From positions 1-64,000 of the forward strand of contig WTGP01000042.1 of assembly GCA_011523505.1 (NCBI GenBank): 64,000 nucleotides of DNA, given 5' to 3'. Source of the DNA: Gammaproteobacteria bacterium (GTDB taxonomy: Bacteria; Pseudomonadota; Gammaproteobacteria; Steroidobacterales; Foliamicaceae). A program made the translations under genes and the position numbers. This document shows, one piece after another, positions 25,992 through 33,922 of this stretch. The notes beneath the pieces are model-generated. The model made no database searches. It was not told the origin of the DNA and worked only from the letters and a program-made list of their open reading frames with translations. Position 1 is the stretch's first letter, and each line of letters opens with the position of its first letter.

Positions 25992-26023
25992 CGCTCGGAG
26001 GACGGACCGGCATGGGCCGAGCG
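25992..26023 (+). terminator. possible terminator after nnr
   Basis: CGCTCGG (25992-25998) pairs with CCGAGCG (26017-26023), followed by AACTTTCATTTGTTTC. The loop is long (18 bases), so efficiency is doubtful. It separates nnr from the ATPase gene's own promoter. Confidence 0.35.
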
Positions 26024-26046
26024 AACTTTCATTTGTTTCTGGGAAC

Positions 26047-26075
26047 TTGACATCCATTTGGTAGAAAATTAGACT
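26047..26075 (+). promoter_or_regulatory. promoter of DUF4143 ATPase gene
   Basis: Perfect TTGACA (26047-26052), 17-base spacer, TAGACT (26070-26075), in an AT-rich patch unlike its surroundings. The start point would fall inside the dyad at 26082-26097. Confidence 0.65.
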
Positions 26076-26081
26076 CAGGCG

Positions 26082-26097
26082 TTCCAGATTTCTGGAA
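26082..26097. promoter_or_regulatory. operator-like dyad before the ATPase gene
   Basis: TTCCAGA-TT-TCTGGAA, a perfect 7+2+7 inverted repeat, seven bases after the -10 and nine bases before the ATG. Its right arm includes GGAA, the only Shine-Dalgarno-like bases, so it could act as an operator or as an RNA hairpin masking the start. Confidence 0.5.
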
Positions 26098-26105
26098 TAA
26101 GCGGC

Positions 26106-27254
26106 ATGATTGAGCGTGACGAGCATGTCAGGGCATTGCGGCGGCTGTTTTCCAACAACTCCGTAATTGTCCTTCTGGGCCCGCGGGGAGCAGGCAAGAC
26201 GACCCTGTCACGCGAATTTGCGCAGCGCTCGCGCTCGAATTCCTATCTCTTCGATCTGGGCTCGGCGGCGGACCGTGCCAGGCTTGACGATCCTGAACTG
26301 GCCTTGTCCAACCTGCAGGGCCTGGTCGTGCTGGACGAAGTCCACCGCGCTCCGCATATTGTTGATGTCGTGCGCCGCTTGCTGGTCAGGCCGTGGAACC
26401 CGGCGCGATTCCTCTTGTTGAGCAGCATCGTGCCGGACAAGTTGCGGCAACAGTTCGAATCGCTCTCCGACTACAGCGCCAACTACGAACTTCCCGGTCT
26501 GCAGTCCGCCGAAATTCCGGTGCCCCAGGCCAATGTGCTGTGGCTGAGGGGAGGTCTGCCGGCGTCGTACAGCGCCGGCAGCGACAGCGAGAGCTACGAA
26601 TGGCGGGAACGTTACGTGCACGATTTCCTGGAGCGCGACATCCATCGCCTGACGTCCAATGCTCCGACGGCCCGGATCGAAAAGTTCCTGATCATGCTGG
26701 CGCACTGCCATGCGCAGGTGTGGAACGGGTCGGAACTGGCGCGCTCGCTGGGCGTCTCGCATCACACCGCACGCCGCTATCTGAATATTCTTCAATCCGC
26801 CTTTATCGTGCGCACGCTGCAGCCATGGCGCGCGGACCTGCCCAGACGTCAGGTCAAGTCACCCAGGGTTTATTTTCAGGACACGGGGCTGCTGCACTAT
26901 TGCCTGGGCATTTCGAGCCTGCGTGACCTGGAGCGGCATCCCAGGTCAGGTGCTTCCTGGGAAGGCTTCGTGCTGGAAAACCTGATCCGCGTCCTTGGCG
27001 GCGAGGACATGCAGTTCTATTTCTGGGCGGCGCACACCGGGGCCAAGGTGGATCTCATCGCCAGAAGCGGCACGCAGCTTCGCGGTTTCGAAATCCGTCG
27101 AACCTCCGCTCCCCGCATTACGCGCTCCGTCAGGTCCGCGCTGGACGAACTTTCGCTGACGCGGATGGATGTCGTTCACGCAGGACCCGCGAGCTTTCCC
27201 CTGAGCCGGCGGACGCGCGCGATTTCGGCCGCGCGTCTGCACGAGGAACTATGA
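26106..27254 (+). CDS. AAA-family ATPase with DUF4143 domain
   Basis: 382 residues of the AAA_14/DUF4143 type. Walker A GPRGAGKTT at about 25-33 and Walker B LVVLDE at about 73-78; the middle has a winged-helix-like segment (WNGSELARSLGVSHHTARRYLNILQSAFIVRTL, about 205-238, a typical DUF4143 stretch); the C-terminal part has VYFQDTGLLHYCLG and a nuclease-like GAKVDLIARS...GFEIR pattern (about 315-335). The biological role of this widespread family is unsettled. It separates nnr from tsaE, which are normally adjacent, and has its own promoter and dyad, so it looks like an inserted autonomous gene. It ends three bases before the tsaE start, so it may co-express tsaE. Confidence 0.85.
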   Translation: MIERDEHVRALRRLFSNNSVIVLLGPRGAGKTTLSREFAQRSRSNSYLFDLGSAADRARLDDPELALSNLQGLVVLDEVHRAPHIVDVVRRLLVRPWNPARFLLLSSIVPDKLRQQFESLSDYSANYELPGLQSAEIPVPQANVLWLRGGLPASYSAGSDSESYEWRERYVHDFLERDIHRLTSNAPTARIEKFLIMLAHCHAQVWNGSELARSLGVSHHTARRYLNILQSAFIVRTLQPWRADLPRRQVKSPRVYFQDTGLLHYCLGISSLRDLERHPRSGASWEGFVLENLIRVLGGEDMQFYFWAAHTGAKVDLIARSGTQLRGFEIRRTSAPRITRSVRSALDELSLTRMDVVHAGPASFPLSRRTRAISAARLHEEL

Positions 27255-27257
27255 ATC

Positions 27258-27818
27258 TTGGCCGACGGCCTGCAATATCGGGCGGCTGTCTTTTGCGCCC
27301 GTAGCGTCGTCGGCCTCAAGGAGCTGGGACGGACACTCGGCGGAGCCCTGAAGGAGACAATCGCCGCCCGGCCTTTCCTGCTCCTGGCCCTGGACGGGGA
27401 ACTGGGAGCCGGAAAGACGACCCTTGCGGCCGCAACGCTGGCGGCGCTGGGAGTCCGGTCACGGGTGACGAGTCCCACCTACGGGCTGGTGCATGCGCAT
27501 AGTTTCGGCCTCGGCGGACCGGGGCGGAAGGTGGAAGTGCTGCACGTGGACTTGTACCGCCTGCGGCATACGGCCGAACTGGATGAACTCGGCCTGGAGG
27601 ACGGCGTTCAGTCCACGCCGGCCGCGGCCGGTCAGGTATTGCTGGTGGAATGGTTCGAGAACGCCCGGGGACGCCTTGGGCGACCCGACCTCGCATTCCG
27701 CCTCATGCATTCGCAGCGCGGCAGGCTCGTGAAACTGCGCCCCCACTCGGCTCCGGGCGATCGGATTCTGCGGGTGCTGCGTGGGGCGGCTCACCGCGAT
27801 CTGCAATTGCTCTCTTAG
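27258..27818 (+). CDS. tsaE: tRNA threonylcarbamoyladenosine synthesis ATPase TsaE
   Basis: ATPase that works with TsaB/TsaD to make t6A37 in tRNAs reading ANN codons. 186 residues, somewhat longer than usual because of an N-terminal extension and a basic C-terminal tail. P-loop GELGAGKTTLA at about 48-58, SPTYGLVHAH at about 74-83, and LHVDLYRL followed by VEWFENA match the family. No ATG or GTG is available; TTG at 27258, with GAGGA ten bases upstream, is the only reasonable start. Three bases after the ATPase stop. Next is the amidase gene, with its own promoter. Confidence 0.93.
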   Translation: MADGLQYRAAVFCARSVVGLKELGRTLGGALKETIAARPFLLLALDGELGAGKTTLAAATLAALGVRSRVTSPTYGLVHAHSFGLGGPGRKVEVLHVDLYRLRHTAELDELGLEDGVQSTPAAAGQVLLVEWFENARGRLGRPDLAFRLMHSQRGRLVKLRPHSAPGDRILRVLRGAAHRDLQLLS

Positions 27819-27871
27819 TACGACGATTCTTAAGTAGTGGGAATAGCCTACTAATATACTTGGGTTTTTCC

Positions 27872-27899
27872 TTGACAAGCGGCCCCTCGGAGCTATACT
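27872..27899 (+). promoter_or_regulatory. strong promoter of the amidase gene
   Basis: TTGACA (27872-27877), 16-base spacer, TATACT (27894-27899), about 32 bases before the ATG. One of the best sigma-70 matches in the window. Confidence 0.75.
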
Positions 27900-27931
27900 C
27901 GCCAACGAGGAAACCCGACTATGCAGCAGGC

Positions 27932-29242
27932 ATGACCGCCCACCGCCTCCTTGTTGCGCTCGTTGCCGGGCTTATGGCCGGCGCCCTGCACGCCGCACCC
28001 GCGCGCATTGAGAGCATCCGCGTGGCCGAATACGATTCGAAGACGCGGGTGGTCCTTGAACTGGATCAGGCGCGCAGCCACAAGCTACAGGTGCTGGACA
28101 ACCAGCCGCGCGTTGTCGTGGATCTCTATTCCACGCGGATGGACGCAGCGCTTCCGCAGCGGGGCACGGGGATCGTGCGCCGGATGCGTCACGGCCGTCA
28201 CCCGGGCGACATGCTGCGAGTGGTGTTCGACCTGCAGACCGCCGCAACCGCCACCAGCTTCGGCGTGGCCGCGGACAAGGAGGGACGCGGTCATCGCATT
28301 GTGATCGATATCCATCCCGGGGCCATCGGGCAGGAAGCCGTCGCGGACGAAATCGCGGCGCCCGCCAACCGCGACGTGCTCATCGCCGTCGATGCCGGGC
28401 ACGGAGGCCGGGACCCGGGCGCCATCGGCAGGGGAGGATTGCAGGAAAAAACCGTGGTGCTTGCCATTGCCCGCCGCCTGGCGCGGCAGATTGACAGAGA
28501 ACCCGGAATGTCGTCCATGCTGACGCGGGACGGCGATTACTTCATCAAGCTCCGCGATCGCTATACGCTTGCGCAACAGCGCAACGCCGACCTGTTCGTT
28601 TCGGTGCACGCGGATGCCGTGAGAAACCGGCGCGTTCGCGGTTCCAGCGTTTACGTGCTTTCGGAAAAGGGTTCGTCCGATGAGGCCCGCCGGCTTGCCC
28701 GGCGCGAGAACGCGTCGGATATGGTTGGCGGCATCGAGATGGACGGCCTGCCGCCCACAGTTGCGACCATGATCATCGATCTGTCGCAGAACGCTTCCAT
28801 CGGCGCCAGCCTGGAAGTGGGCGACGACGTGCTGCAGCGCCTGCACGGCGTCGGGCGCGTGCGAAAGTCGAGAGTGCAGTCGGCGCCTTTTGCGGTGCTC
28901 AAGGCTCATGACGTGCCTTCGATCCTGGTGGAGACCGCCTACATCTCCAATCCCCAGGACGAACGGCTGCTCAACAGCGGCAGCTATCAGGAAAAGCTGG
29001 CCCAGGCCATTCTGGCGGGAATTCGGGCGTATTTCTACCGGAACCCGCAACGCGGCACGCTGATCGCGCAACGGGTCGAGGCCGGCGAAATACCCGACCA
29101 GGAGTATGTCGCCGTCCGCGGCGACACCCTGAGCGGAATCGCGCAGCGCTTCAATGTGCCCCTCGCGGTATTGATCCGCGCCAACAACCTGCCGAACGAC
29201 CGCCTGCGCGTCGGCCAGATCCTCAAAATCCCCGCCGGCTAG
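27932..29242 (+). CDS. amiC: N-acetylmuramoyl-L-alanine amidase with AMIN and LysM domains
   Basis: Periplasmic zinc amidase that cuts septal peptidoglycan during cell separation. 436 residues: signal peptide about 1-22 (hydrophobic run ending GALHA), AMIN domain about 25-130 for septal targeting, catalytic Amidase_3 domain about 150-375 (VAVDAGHGGRDPGA with the zinc His; SVHADAV; ILVETAYISNPQDE with the catalytic Glu), and a C-terminal LysM of about 387-434 (VRGDTLSGIAQRFNV). A LysM-bearing, tsaE-linked amidase corresponds to AmiB/AmiC types; the symbol is approximate. The start ATG follows a good promoter. Its stop TAG and that of the convergent dioxygenase gene share the four bases CTAG (29239-29242). 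Confidence 0.93.
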   Translation: MTAHRLLVALVAGLMAGALHAAPARIESIRVAEYDSKTRVVLELDQARSHKLQVLDNQPRVVVDLYSTRMDAALPQRGTGIVRRMRHGRHPGDMLRVVFDLQTAATATSFGVAADKEGRGHRIVIDIHPGAIGQEAVADEIAAPANRDVLIAVDAGHGGRDPGAIGRGGLQEKTVVLAIARRLARQIDREPGMSSMLTRDGDYFIKLRDRYTLAQQRNADLFVSVHADAVRNRRVRGSSVYVLSEKGSSDEARRLARRENASDMVGGIEMDGLPPTVATMIIDLSQNASIGASLEVGDDVLQRLHGVGRVRKSRVQSAPFAVLKAHDVPSILVETAYISNPQDERLLNSGSYQEKLAQAILAGIRAYFYRNPQRGTLIAQRVEAGEIPDQEYVAVRGDTLSGIAQRFNVPLAVLIRANNLPNDRLRVGQILKIPAG

Positions 29243-30057
29243 AGCTGTACTATGCCGACGGTGCAGCCGACGGCGAAGATCGGTATCGGCTCGTAGAACA
29301 GCACTTCCCGCGGGCATCCGGCGGTAGCGCCCGCCACGCATACGAAGGTGCGTATCTCGAATCCCCCCTGGCCCGCGTCCCGGTACGTTTCCGTATCGCT
29401 GTAGCCGGTCATGCCCGGGTAGTCGTCGCGAACCCAGCGATCGAGAAATTCCCGGTCCCAGGCCTCGTTGATCTTGCCGGAGTCGGGCGTGCAGGGCCAG
29501 TGCGATAGCCCGCCGGTTCCGATCAATGCGATTCGTTCGGGCTGCTCGTCGCAGGCACGGCGAAGGCTCTCGCCGAATTGCCAGGCGCGCTTCAGGGGCG
29601 TTAGCGGCGGACCCTGGCAGTTGATGTTGGCGGGGATGACGGGCATGTCGTAACGGGGCGTCAGGAAGTGGAGCGGCACCATCACTCCGTGGTCGAATTT
29701 CCATTCCTGGGCGTAACTGACGTCCACATCCTCCAGAACCACGCAGATGAGGCGCTCGGCGAGATCGGCATCGCCTGGGATGCCGGCCTTGCCGATGCCC
29801 AGCCATTCCTCGTCCTCGACCGGGCCCTCGTAGCCGTCCGCCATCCCCAGGCAGTAGGCCGGCATGTTGTCCATGAAGAAATTGGCGAAATGCTCCGCCG
29901 CAACCACGATAAGCGCGTCGGGGCGGGCCGCTTCCAGACGCCGGCGCATGGCGTGCATTTCGGCATAGAACCCATCGCGCTTTGCCTTGTCGGCGCGCTC
30001 GTAACGCCCGGTGATCCCGGGGGCATGGCTGCAAACGCCGGCGAAAACGAGGCTCAT
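29239..30057 (-). CDS. class III extradiol dioxygenase, LigB-like catalytic subunit
   Basis: 272-residue LigB-family ring-cleavage dioxygenase, related to the protocatechuate 4,5-dioxygenase beta subunit. Fe(II)-ligand positions are recognisable: H11 (CSHAPG) and H56 (AEHFANFF), plus the conserved catalytic-type His in GTGGLSHWP (about 184) and a Glu near the C-terminus (FYEPIP). It opens a catechol-type ring between a hydroxylated and a neighbouring carbon in the cytoplasm. The ATG overlaps the stop of the preceding small alpha-subunit gene (ATGA). No other aromatic-degradation gene lies nearby, so the substrate (protocatechuate, gallate or another catechol) is open. Confidence 0.88.
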   Translation of the reverse strand: MSLVFAGVCSHAPGITGRYERADKAKRDGFYAEMHAMRRRLEAARPDALIVVAAEHFANFFMDNMPAYCLGMADGYEGPVEDEEWLGIGKAGIPGDADLAERLICVVLEDVDVSYAQEWKFDHGVMVPLHFLTPRYDMPVIPANINCQGPPLTPLKRAWQFGESLRRACDEQPERIALIGTGGLSHWPCTPDSGKINEAWDREFLDRWVRDDYPGMTGYSDTETYRDAGQGGFEIRTFVCVAGATAGCPREVLFYEPIPIFAVGCTVGIVQL

Positions 30058-30356
30058 GTTTCGGTCATCGCGTACAGGCCCGACCGTACCGGTCCGTGCC
30101 GCTCAATGCCGTCGCGCATGGCCTGAAGGTATTCGTCCCACTCGTACCCGCGCAGGGCGGCGTAATGCATCAGCAGCTGGCCGTTCACGCCCATGACATA
30201 AAGCAACCCGATGTCGGGTTCGCGCAGGGCTTTCTTTTCCCCGTCGTCCAGCGGATAGTCCGCGAGCAGTTCCTCAAAATCAACGTCGTAGCGCTGGCGG
30301 ACATGCTCGTCCCGATTCAGTTGGTAGATCAGCTTCTGCAGGTAGTAAAGACTCAT
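30054..30356 (-). CDS. extradiol dioxygenase alpha subunit, LigA-like
   Basis: 100-residue LigA-family small subunit of a two-component extradiol dioxygenase. Typical features: an all-helical pattern starting YYLQKLIYQLNRD, a middle LADYPLDDGEKKAL, and LYVMGVNGQLLMHYAAL, the segment that lids the LigB active site. Transcribed first, with a four-base ATGA overlap into the catalytic subunit. Candidate promoter at 30401-30429, divergent from mraZ. In LigAB the two domains are encoded as separate genes, as here. Confidence 0.87.
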   Translation of the reverse strand: MSLYYLQKLIYQLNRDEHVRQRYDVDFEELLADYPLDDGEKKALREPDIGLLYVMGVNGQLLMHYAALRGYEWDEYLQAMRDGIERHGPVRSGLYAMTET

Positions 30357-30400
30357 GGGGCTACGCGTGTGCGGGAGCGCCGATTCAGGTTCCCGAACCG

Positions 30401-30429
30401 ATATTGCATCGGCGGTGTTGCGCCGTCAA
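30401..30429 (-). promoter_or_regulatory. candidate promoter of the dioxygenase pair
   Basis: Minus strand TTGACG (30429-30424), 17-base spacer, CAATAT (30406-30401), leaving a leader of roughly 38 bases before the alpha-subunit ATG at 30356. Good -35, weak -10. Confidence 0.45.
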
Positions 30430-30450
30430 TGAAAGACTGCATTCGTGCGC

Positions 30451-30478
30451 TTGCGATTGCACTATTTTGGGGTATAGT
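30451..30478 (+). promoter_or_regulatory. dcw cluster promoter (Pmra)
   Basis: TTGCGA (30451-30456), 16-base spacer, TATAGT (30473-30478), overlapped by the MraZ boxes. Drives the long mraZ-to-ftsZ transcript. Confidence 0.7.
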
Positions 30479-30501
30479 GGGAGTCTGTGGGAGATTGTGG
30501 G
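30467..30501 (+). promoter_or_regulatory. MraZ operator: four TGGG boxes at 10-bp period
   Basis: TGGG at 30468-30471, 30478-30481, 30488-30491 and 30498-30501, exactly ten bases apart; the last three are GTGGG. This matches the known MraZ binding pattern of direct TGGG repeats with about 10-bp period. The boxes cover the -10 and the start region, so MraZ should repress its own operon. Confidence 0.85.
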
Positions 30502-30516
30502 TTAAGCGGATAGGGA

Positions 30517-30945
30517 ATGTTTCAAGGCCCGGCCAATGTCACCCTGGATACCAAGGGCAGGTTCGGTGTCCCTGCGCGTTACCGGCAGGGCGTCGCCGAG
30601 GCCAGTGGCGGGCGCGTAGTCTGCACCGTTCATCCGGACCGCTGCGTGCTGATCTACCTGCCGGAGGATTTTGCCAAAGTCAGGGACGATGTAATACGGC
30701 AGAAGGGGGGGCGGGACGCGGAAAGACTGATCGTGGGCTACGCCACCGACGTCTCCCTGGATGCGGCCGGGCGCCTGCGCGTGCCGCCGGTCCTCAGGGA
30801 GCACTGCGATCTTCAGCGCCAGGCCACGCTGCTGGCGTTGGGGCGCAGCTTTGAATTGTGGGATGCGGCCAGGTGGCGCGAAAGGGCGCTGGAAGTCGGC
30901 ACAAGCGAGTCCGTGGACGCAGCCCTGAGCGCCGTGCAACTTTGA
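30517..30945 (+). CDS. mraZ: transcriptional regulator MraZ
   Basis: DNA-binding repressor of the dcw cluster, acting as a ring-shaped oligomer. 142 residues with two AbrB/SpoVT-like halves; each carries the family signature: LDTKGRFGVPARYR (about 10-23) and LDAAGRLRVPPVLRE (about 84-98). ATG preceded by GGATAGGGA. Four TGGG boxes lie just upstream. The stop overlaps the rsmH start (TTGA). Confidence 0.96.
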   Translation: MFQGPANVTLDTKGRFGVPARYRQGVAEASGGRVVCTVHPDRCVLIYLPEDFAKVRDDVIRQKGGRDAERLIVGYATDVSLDAAGRLRVPPVLREHCDLQRQATLLALGRSFELWDAARWRERALEVGTSESVDAALSAVQL

Positions 30946-31877
30946 ATGCGGACGGAGCGTTCGAGCATGAACCCGCGCTGCTGGAGGAAACGCTTCACGG
31001 CCTGGCGCTCGATCCCAACGGCCGCTACGTTGACGCGACCTACGGGCGCGGCGGGCACAGCCGGGCGATTCTTGCGGGTCTTGGCGCGCGCGGACGCCTG
31101 CATGCCATGGACTGCGACCCGCAAGCGGTGCAGTCGGCCCGGGCGCTCGAGGAACAGGATCCGAGGTTTTCGATCGAACACGGCAATTTCCGCGACCTTG
31201 CCCGATCGCTCGAAGGCAAGGGCTGGCTGGGCAGGGTGCATGGTGTCCTTTTCGACCTCGGGGTTTCGCTCCCCCAACTCACCGACCCGGACCGCGGCTT
31301 CAGCCTGCGCTCGGATGGGCCGCTGGACATGCGCATGAATCCCACCGAGGGCCAAAGCGCCGCCGAATGGCTGAACCGCGCGCCGAAAAATGAAATCGCC
31401 CGCGTGATCCGAAGCTGCGGCGAGGAGCCACAGGCGCGCAGGATCGCCGACGCGATCTGCCGCAACCGGCCGGTATCCAGTTGCTCCGGCCTGGCGCGGC
31501 TGGTGGCTTCCGTCACGCGGAGCCCCAAGCCCGGAATTCATCCGGCCACCCGAACGTTCATGGCGCTACGCATATTCGTCAACGCCGAACTCGAGGCCCT
31601 CGAGGACGCTTTGCCGCAGGCGGTACGGAGCCTGCGCCCGCACGGGCGCCTGTGCGTGATCGCCTTTCACTCCCTGGAGGACCGCATCGTGAAGCGCTTC
31701 ATGCGCAACGCTTCGCGCTTGCCTCCTCCGCTTGCCCGGCTGCCGTCCGTCCCCTCGGCAGCCGGGCCTTTACTCAAGGTCGTCGGCAGGATGCGGCGTT
31801 GCAGCGCCGCCGAAAGCCGGCGCAATCCGCGAGCCCGCAGCGCCCGCCTGCGTGTTGCCGAACGATTGGCGGTCTGA
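30942..31877 (+). CDS. rsmH: 16S rRNA m4C1402 methyltransferase RsmH
   Basis: SAM-dependent methyltransferase acting on C1402 of 16S rRNA (formerly MraW). 311 residues from TTG 30942, which overlaps the mraZ stop and gives the family-normal length; GTGs at 30858 and 30873 would add up to 28 non-conserved residues. Motifs: EHEPALLEETL, YVDATYGRGGHS (SAM binding, about 27-38), LFDLGVSLPQL (about 104-114), and IAFHSLEDRIVKRFM near 240-254. Confidence 0.93.
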   Translation: MNADGAFEHEPALLEETLHGLALDPNGRYVDATYGRGGHSRAILAGLGARGRLHAMDCDPQAVQSARALEEQDPRFSIEHGNFRDLARSLEGKGWLGRVHGVLFDLGVSLPQLTDPDRGFSLRSDGPLDMRMNPTEGQSAAEWLNRAPKNEIARVIRSCGEEPQARRIADAICRNRPVSSCSGLARLVASVTRSPKPGIHPATRTFMALRIFVNAELEALEDALPQAVRSLRPHGRLCVIAFHSLEDRIVKRFMRNASRLPPPLARLPSVPSAAGPLLKVVGRMRRCSAAESRRNPRARSARLRVAERLAV

Positions 31878-31885
31878 AGCGAAAA

Positions 31886-32209
31886 ATGGAATCCGGGCGC
31901 CTTTCGTCATTGACTCTGCTCGGCCTTGCATTCGCAACGCTGGCAAGCGGCATTCTCCTCAGCTACGCGCGCCATGAGCACCGAGTGCAGTTCCGGGCCA
32001 TGCAGGACCTGATCGGCGAGCGCGACCAACTGGAAGTGGAATGGGGCGCCTTGCAACTGGAGCGCGCGACCTGGGCCGGATACCGCCGCATAGACCGCGA
32101 GGCGAGCGAACGGCTGGCGATGCGGCGGCCCGACCAGCGCGACATCGTGTTCCTGCGGGTGGGGTCGGCGGATTCCTATTTGCCCGGCCCGGGCGCCGAG
32201 AGCAGGTAA
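31886..32209 (+). CDS. ftsL: cell division protein FtsL
   Basis: Small bitopic divisome protein that forms the FtsQLB complex with FtsQ and FtsB. 107 residues: short cytoplasmic N-terminus, one membrane helix at about 8-28, then a heptad-rich periplasmic coiled coil of about 30-70. Weakly conserved by sequence, but position between rsmH and ftsI, size and topology are diagnostic. The start ATG (MESGRLSS) follows the rsmH stop by eight bases; the frame reads further upstream inside rsmH without conservation. Confidence 0.88.
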   Translation: MESGRLSSLTLLGLAFATLASGILLSYARHEHRVQFRAMQDLIGERDQLEVEWGALQLERATWAGYRRIDREASERLAMRRPDQRDIVFLRVGSADSYLPGPGAESR

Positions 32210-32212
32210 ACC

Positions 32213-33922
32213 GTGGGCAGGCGCCTTCAGGCCATGCCGCGCGGGTTTCGAATCCGTATCGCCGTTTGCACGGCAGCCCTTGCGGTCTGCGCCCTGATCC
32301 TGGCGGGCCGCGCCGTGCAGCTGCACCTGCTGGAGAACGAATTCCTGGAGTCGCGGGCCGATGCGCAACAGGTTCGCGAGGCAAAGATCGTCGCCCGGCG
32401 CGGGCGCATCCTGGACCGCAACGGTCAACCACTGGCGGTCAGCGCCCCAGTGGACAGCTTCTGGGTTCATCCCGGCAGCCTGGAGACGCTGCGGCCCTAC
32501 CTGCCGCGGCTGGCTCAAAACTTCGACACCAGCGCCGGGCAACTTGAGCAAAGAATCGAGCGCGCCCGGGGCCGTGAATTCGTCTGGCTCAAGCGAGGTC
32601 TGCCTCCCGGCCGTTCCCGGGCCGTCGTGGGTCTGAATGTGCCGGGACTGCAGGTGCGCCGGGAGTACCGCCGCTACTACCCGGCCGGAGAAATCGCCGG
32701 CCACCTGGTGGGATTTGCCGGCATCGACGAAAACGGTCAGGAAGGCCTTGAACTGGCGTTCGATTCCTGGCTCAAGGGACGGGACGGACGCAAGCAGGTC
32801 ATCCGCGATCGGCTCGGCCGCCATGTGCGCGACATAGGCGGCATAAGCCCGCTGGAGCGGGGGCTCGACCTCCGCCTGGGGCTGGACCTCAGGATCCAGT
32901 ATCTTGCCCATGCCGAACTGAAGGACGCGGTCGAGCGCCATGGCGCACGCTCGGGATCGGTAGTGTTGCTGGACACGCTTACCGGCGAGGTGCTGGCCAT
33001 GGTCAGCCAGCCGTCCTTCAATCCCAACGACCGGCGAGGGCTTCAGCCCGCAAATTACCGCAACCGTGCGGCCCTGGACCTGTTCGAACCGGGGTCCACC
33101 ATCAAGCCCCTGGTCGTGGCGGCCGCCCTGGAAAGCGGGGCCTGGGCGCTAGACGATCGAATAGACACGGGGCCCGGCTACGTCAAGGTGGGGCCCAAGG
33201 TCATCAAGGACCGCAACCCCCTGGGAGTGATCGACCTGGCCACCTTGTTGCGCCGTTCCAGCCAGGTGGGCGCAACCACCGTTGCGATGAAGCTTGCGCC
33301 GCATCGATTCTGGGAAACGCTGACCGGAGTCGGCTTCGGCCGAGCCACGGAAAGCGGTTTCCCCGGAGAGGCTGACGGATCGCTGTACGACTACAAGCAC
33401 TGGAAGCCGGTGGACCAGGCGGTAATGGCGTACGGCTACGGGCTTGCCGTTACGGCCCTGCAGTTGGCCCGCGCGTACGCGGTGTTCGCAACCGGCGGAA
33501 GGACCATTCCGGTGAGCCTGGTATGGACCGACGAGCGCCCGGGCGGCGTGCGCGTGCTGTCGGCGCACACCGCGGCGGTCATGTCGGAATTGCTGGAACA
33601 GCCGCTCGGCCCGGGTGGCACCGCAACCGCGGCGCGGGTACCGGGCTACCGGGTGGCGGGCAAGACGGGAACGGTCGAAAAACTTGGCCCTGAAGGTTAC
33701 GACTCCGAGCGGCACACGGCCCTGTTCGTGGGATTTGCCCCGGCATCCAGGCCGCGGGTGGTGGCGGTGGTCGTAATCGACGATCCCGCCGCTAACGGTT
33801 ATTTCGGCGGCCAGGTGGCCGCACCGGTTTTTTCGCGCGTGGCCGCGGGCGCCTTGAGGCTGATCGGCGCGCCGATGGATGGCGTTCCGGACGCGTCCGG
33901 AACCATGGTGGCGTCCCGATGA
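32213..33922 (+). CDS. ftsI: septal peptidoglycan transpeptidase FtsI (PBP3)
   Basis: Class B penicillin-binding protein that cross-links septal peptidoglycan together with FtsW. 569 residues from GTG: N-terminal membrane anchor about 14-34, pedestal domain with RRGRILDRNG near 63-72, transpeptidase domain from about 240. Active-site motif S295-T-I-K298 and KTGT 484-487 are intact. The second motif, normally SxN, reads S349-S350-Q351, an Asn-to-Gln change. The stop overlaps murE by four bases. Confidence 0.95.
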   Translation: MGRRLQAMPRGFRIRIAVCTAALAVCALILAGRAVQLHLLENEFLESRADAQQVREAKIVARRGRILDRNGQPLAVSAPVDSFWVHPGSLETLRPYLPRLAQNFDTSAGQLEQRIERARGREFVWLKRGLPPGRSRAVVGLNVPGLQVRREYRRYYPAGEIAGHLVGFAGIDENGQEGLELAFDSWLKGRDGRKQVIRDRLGRHVRDIGGISPLERGLDLRLGLDLRIQYLAHAELKDAVERHGARSGSVVLLDTLTGEVLAMVSQPSFNPNDRRGLQPANYRNRAALDLFEPGSTIKPLVVAAALESGAWALDDRIDTGPGYVKVGPKVIKDRNPLGVIDLATLLRRSSQVGATTVAMKLAPHRFWETLTGVGFGRATESGFPGEADGSLYDYKHWKPVDQAVMAYGYGLAVTALQLARAYAVFATGGRTIPVSLVWTDERPGGVRVLSAHTAAVMSELLEQPLGPGGTATAARVPGYRVAGKTGTVEKLGPEGYDSERHTALFVGFAPASRPRVVAVVVIDDPAANGYFGGQVAAPVFSRVAAGALRLIGAPMDGVPDASGTMVASR

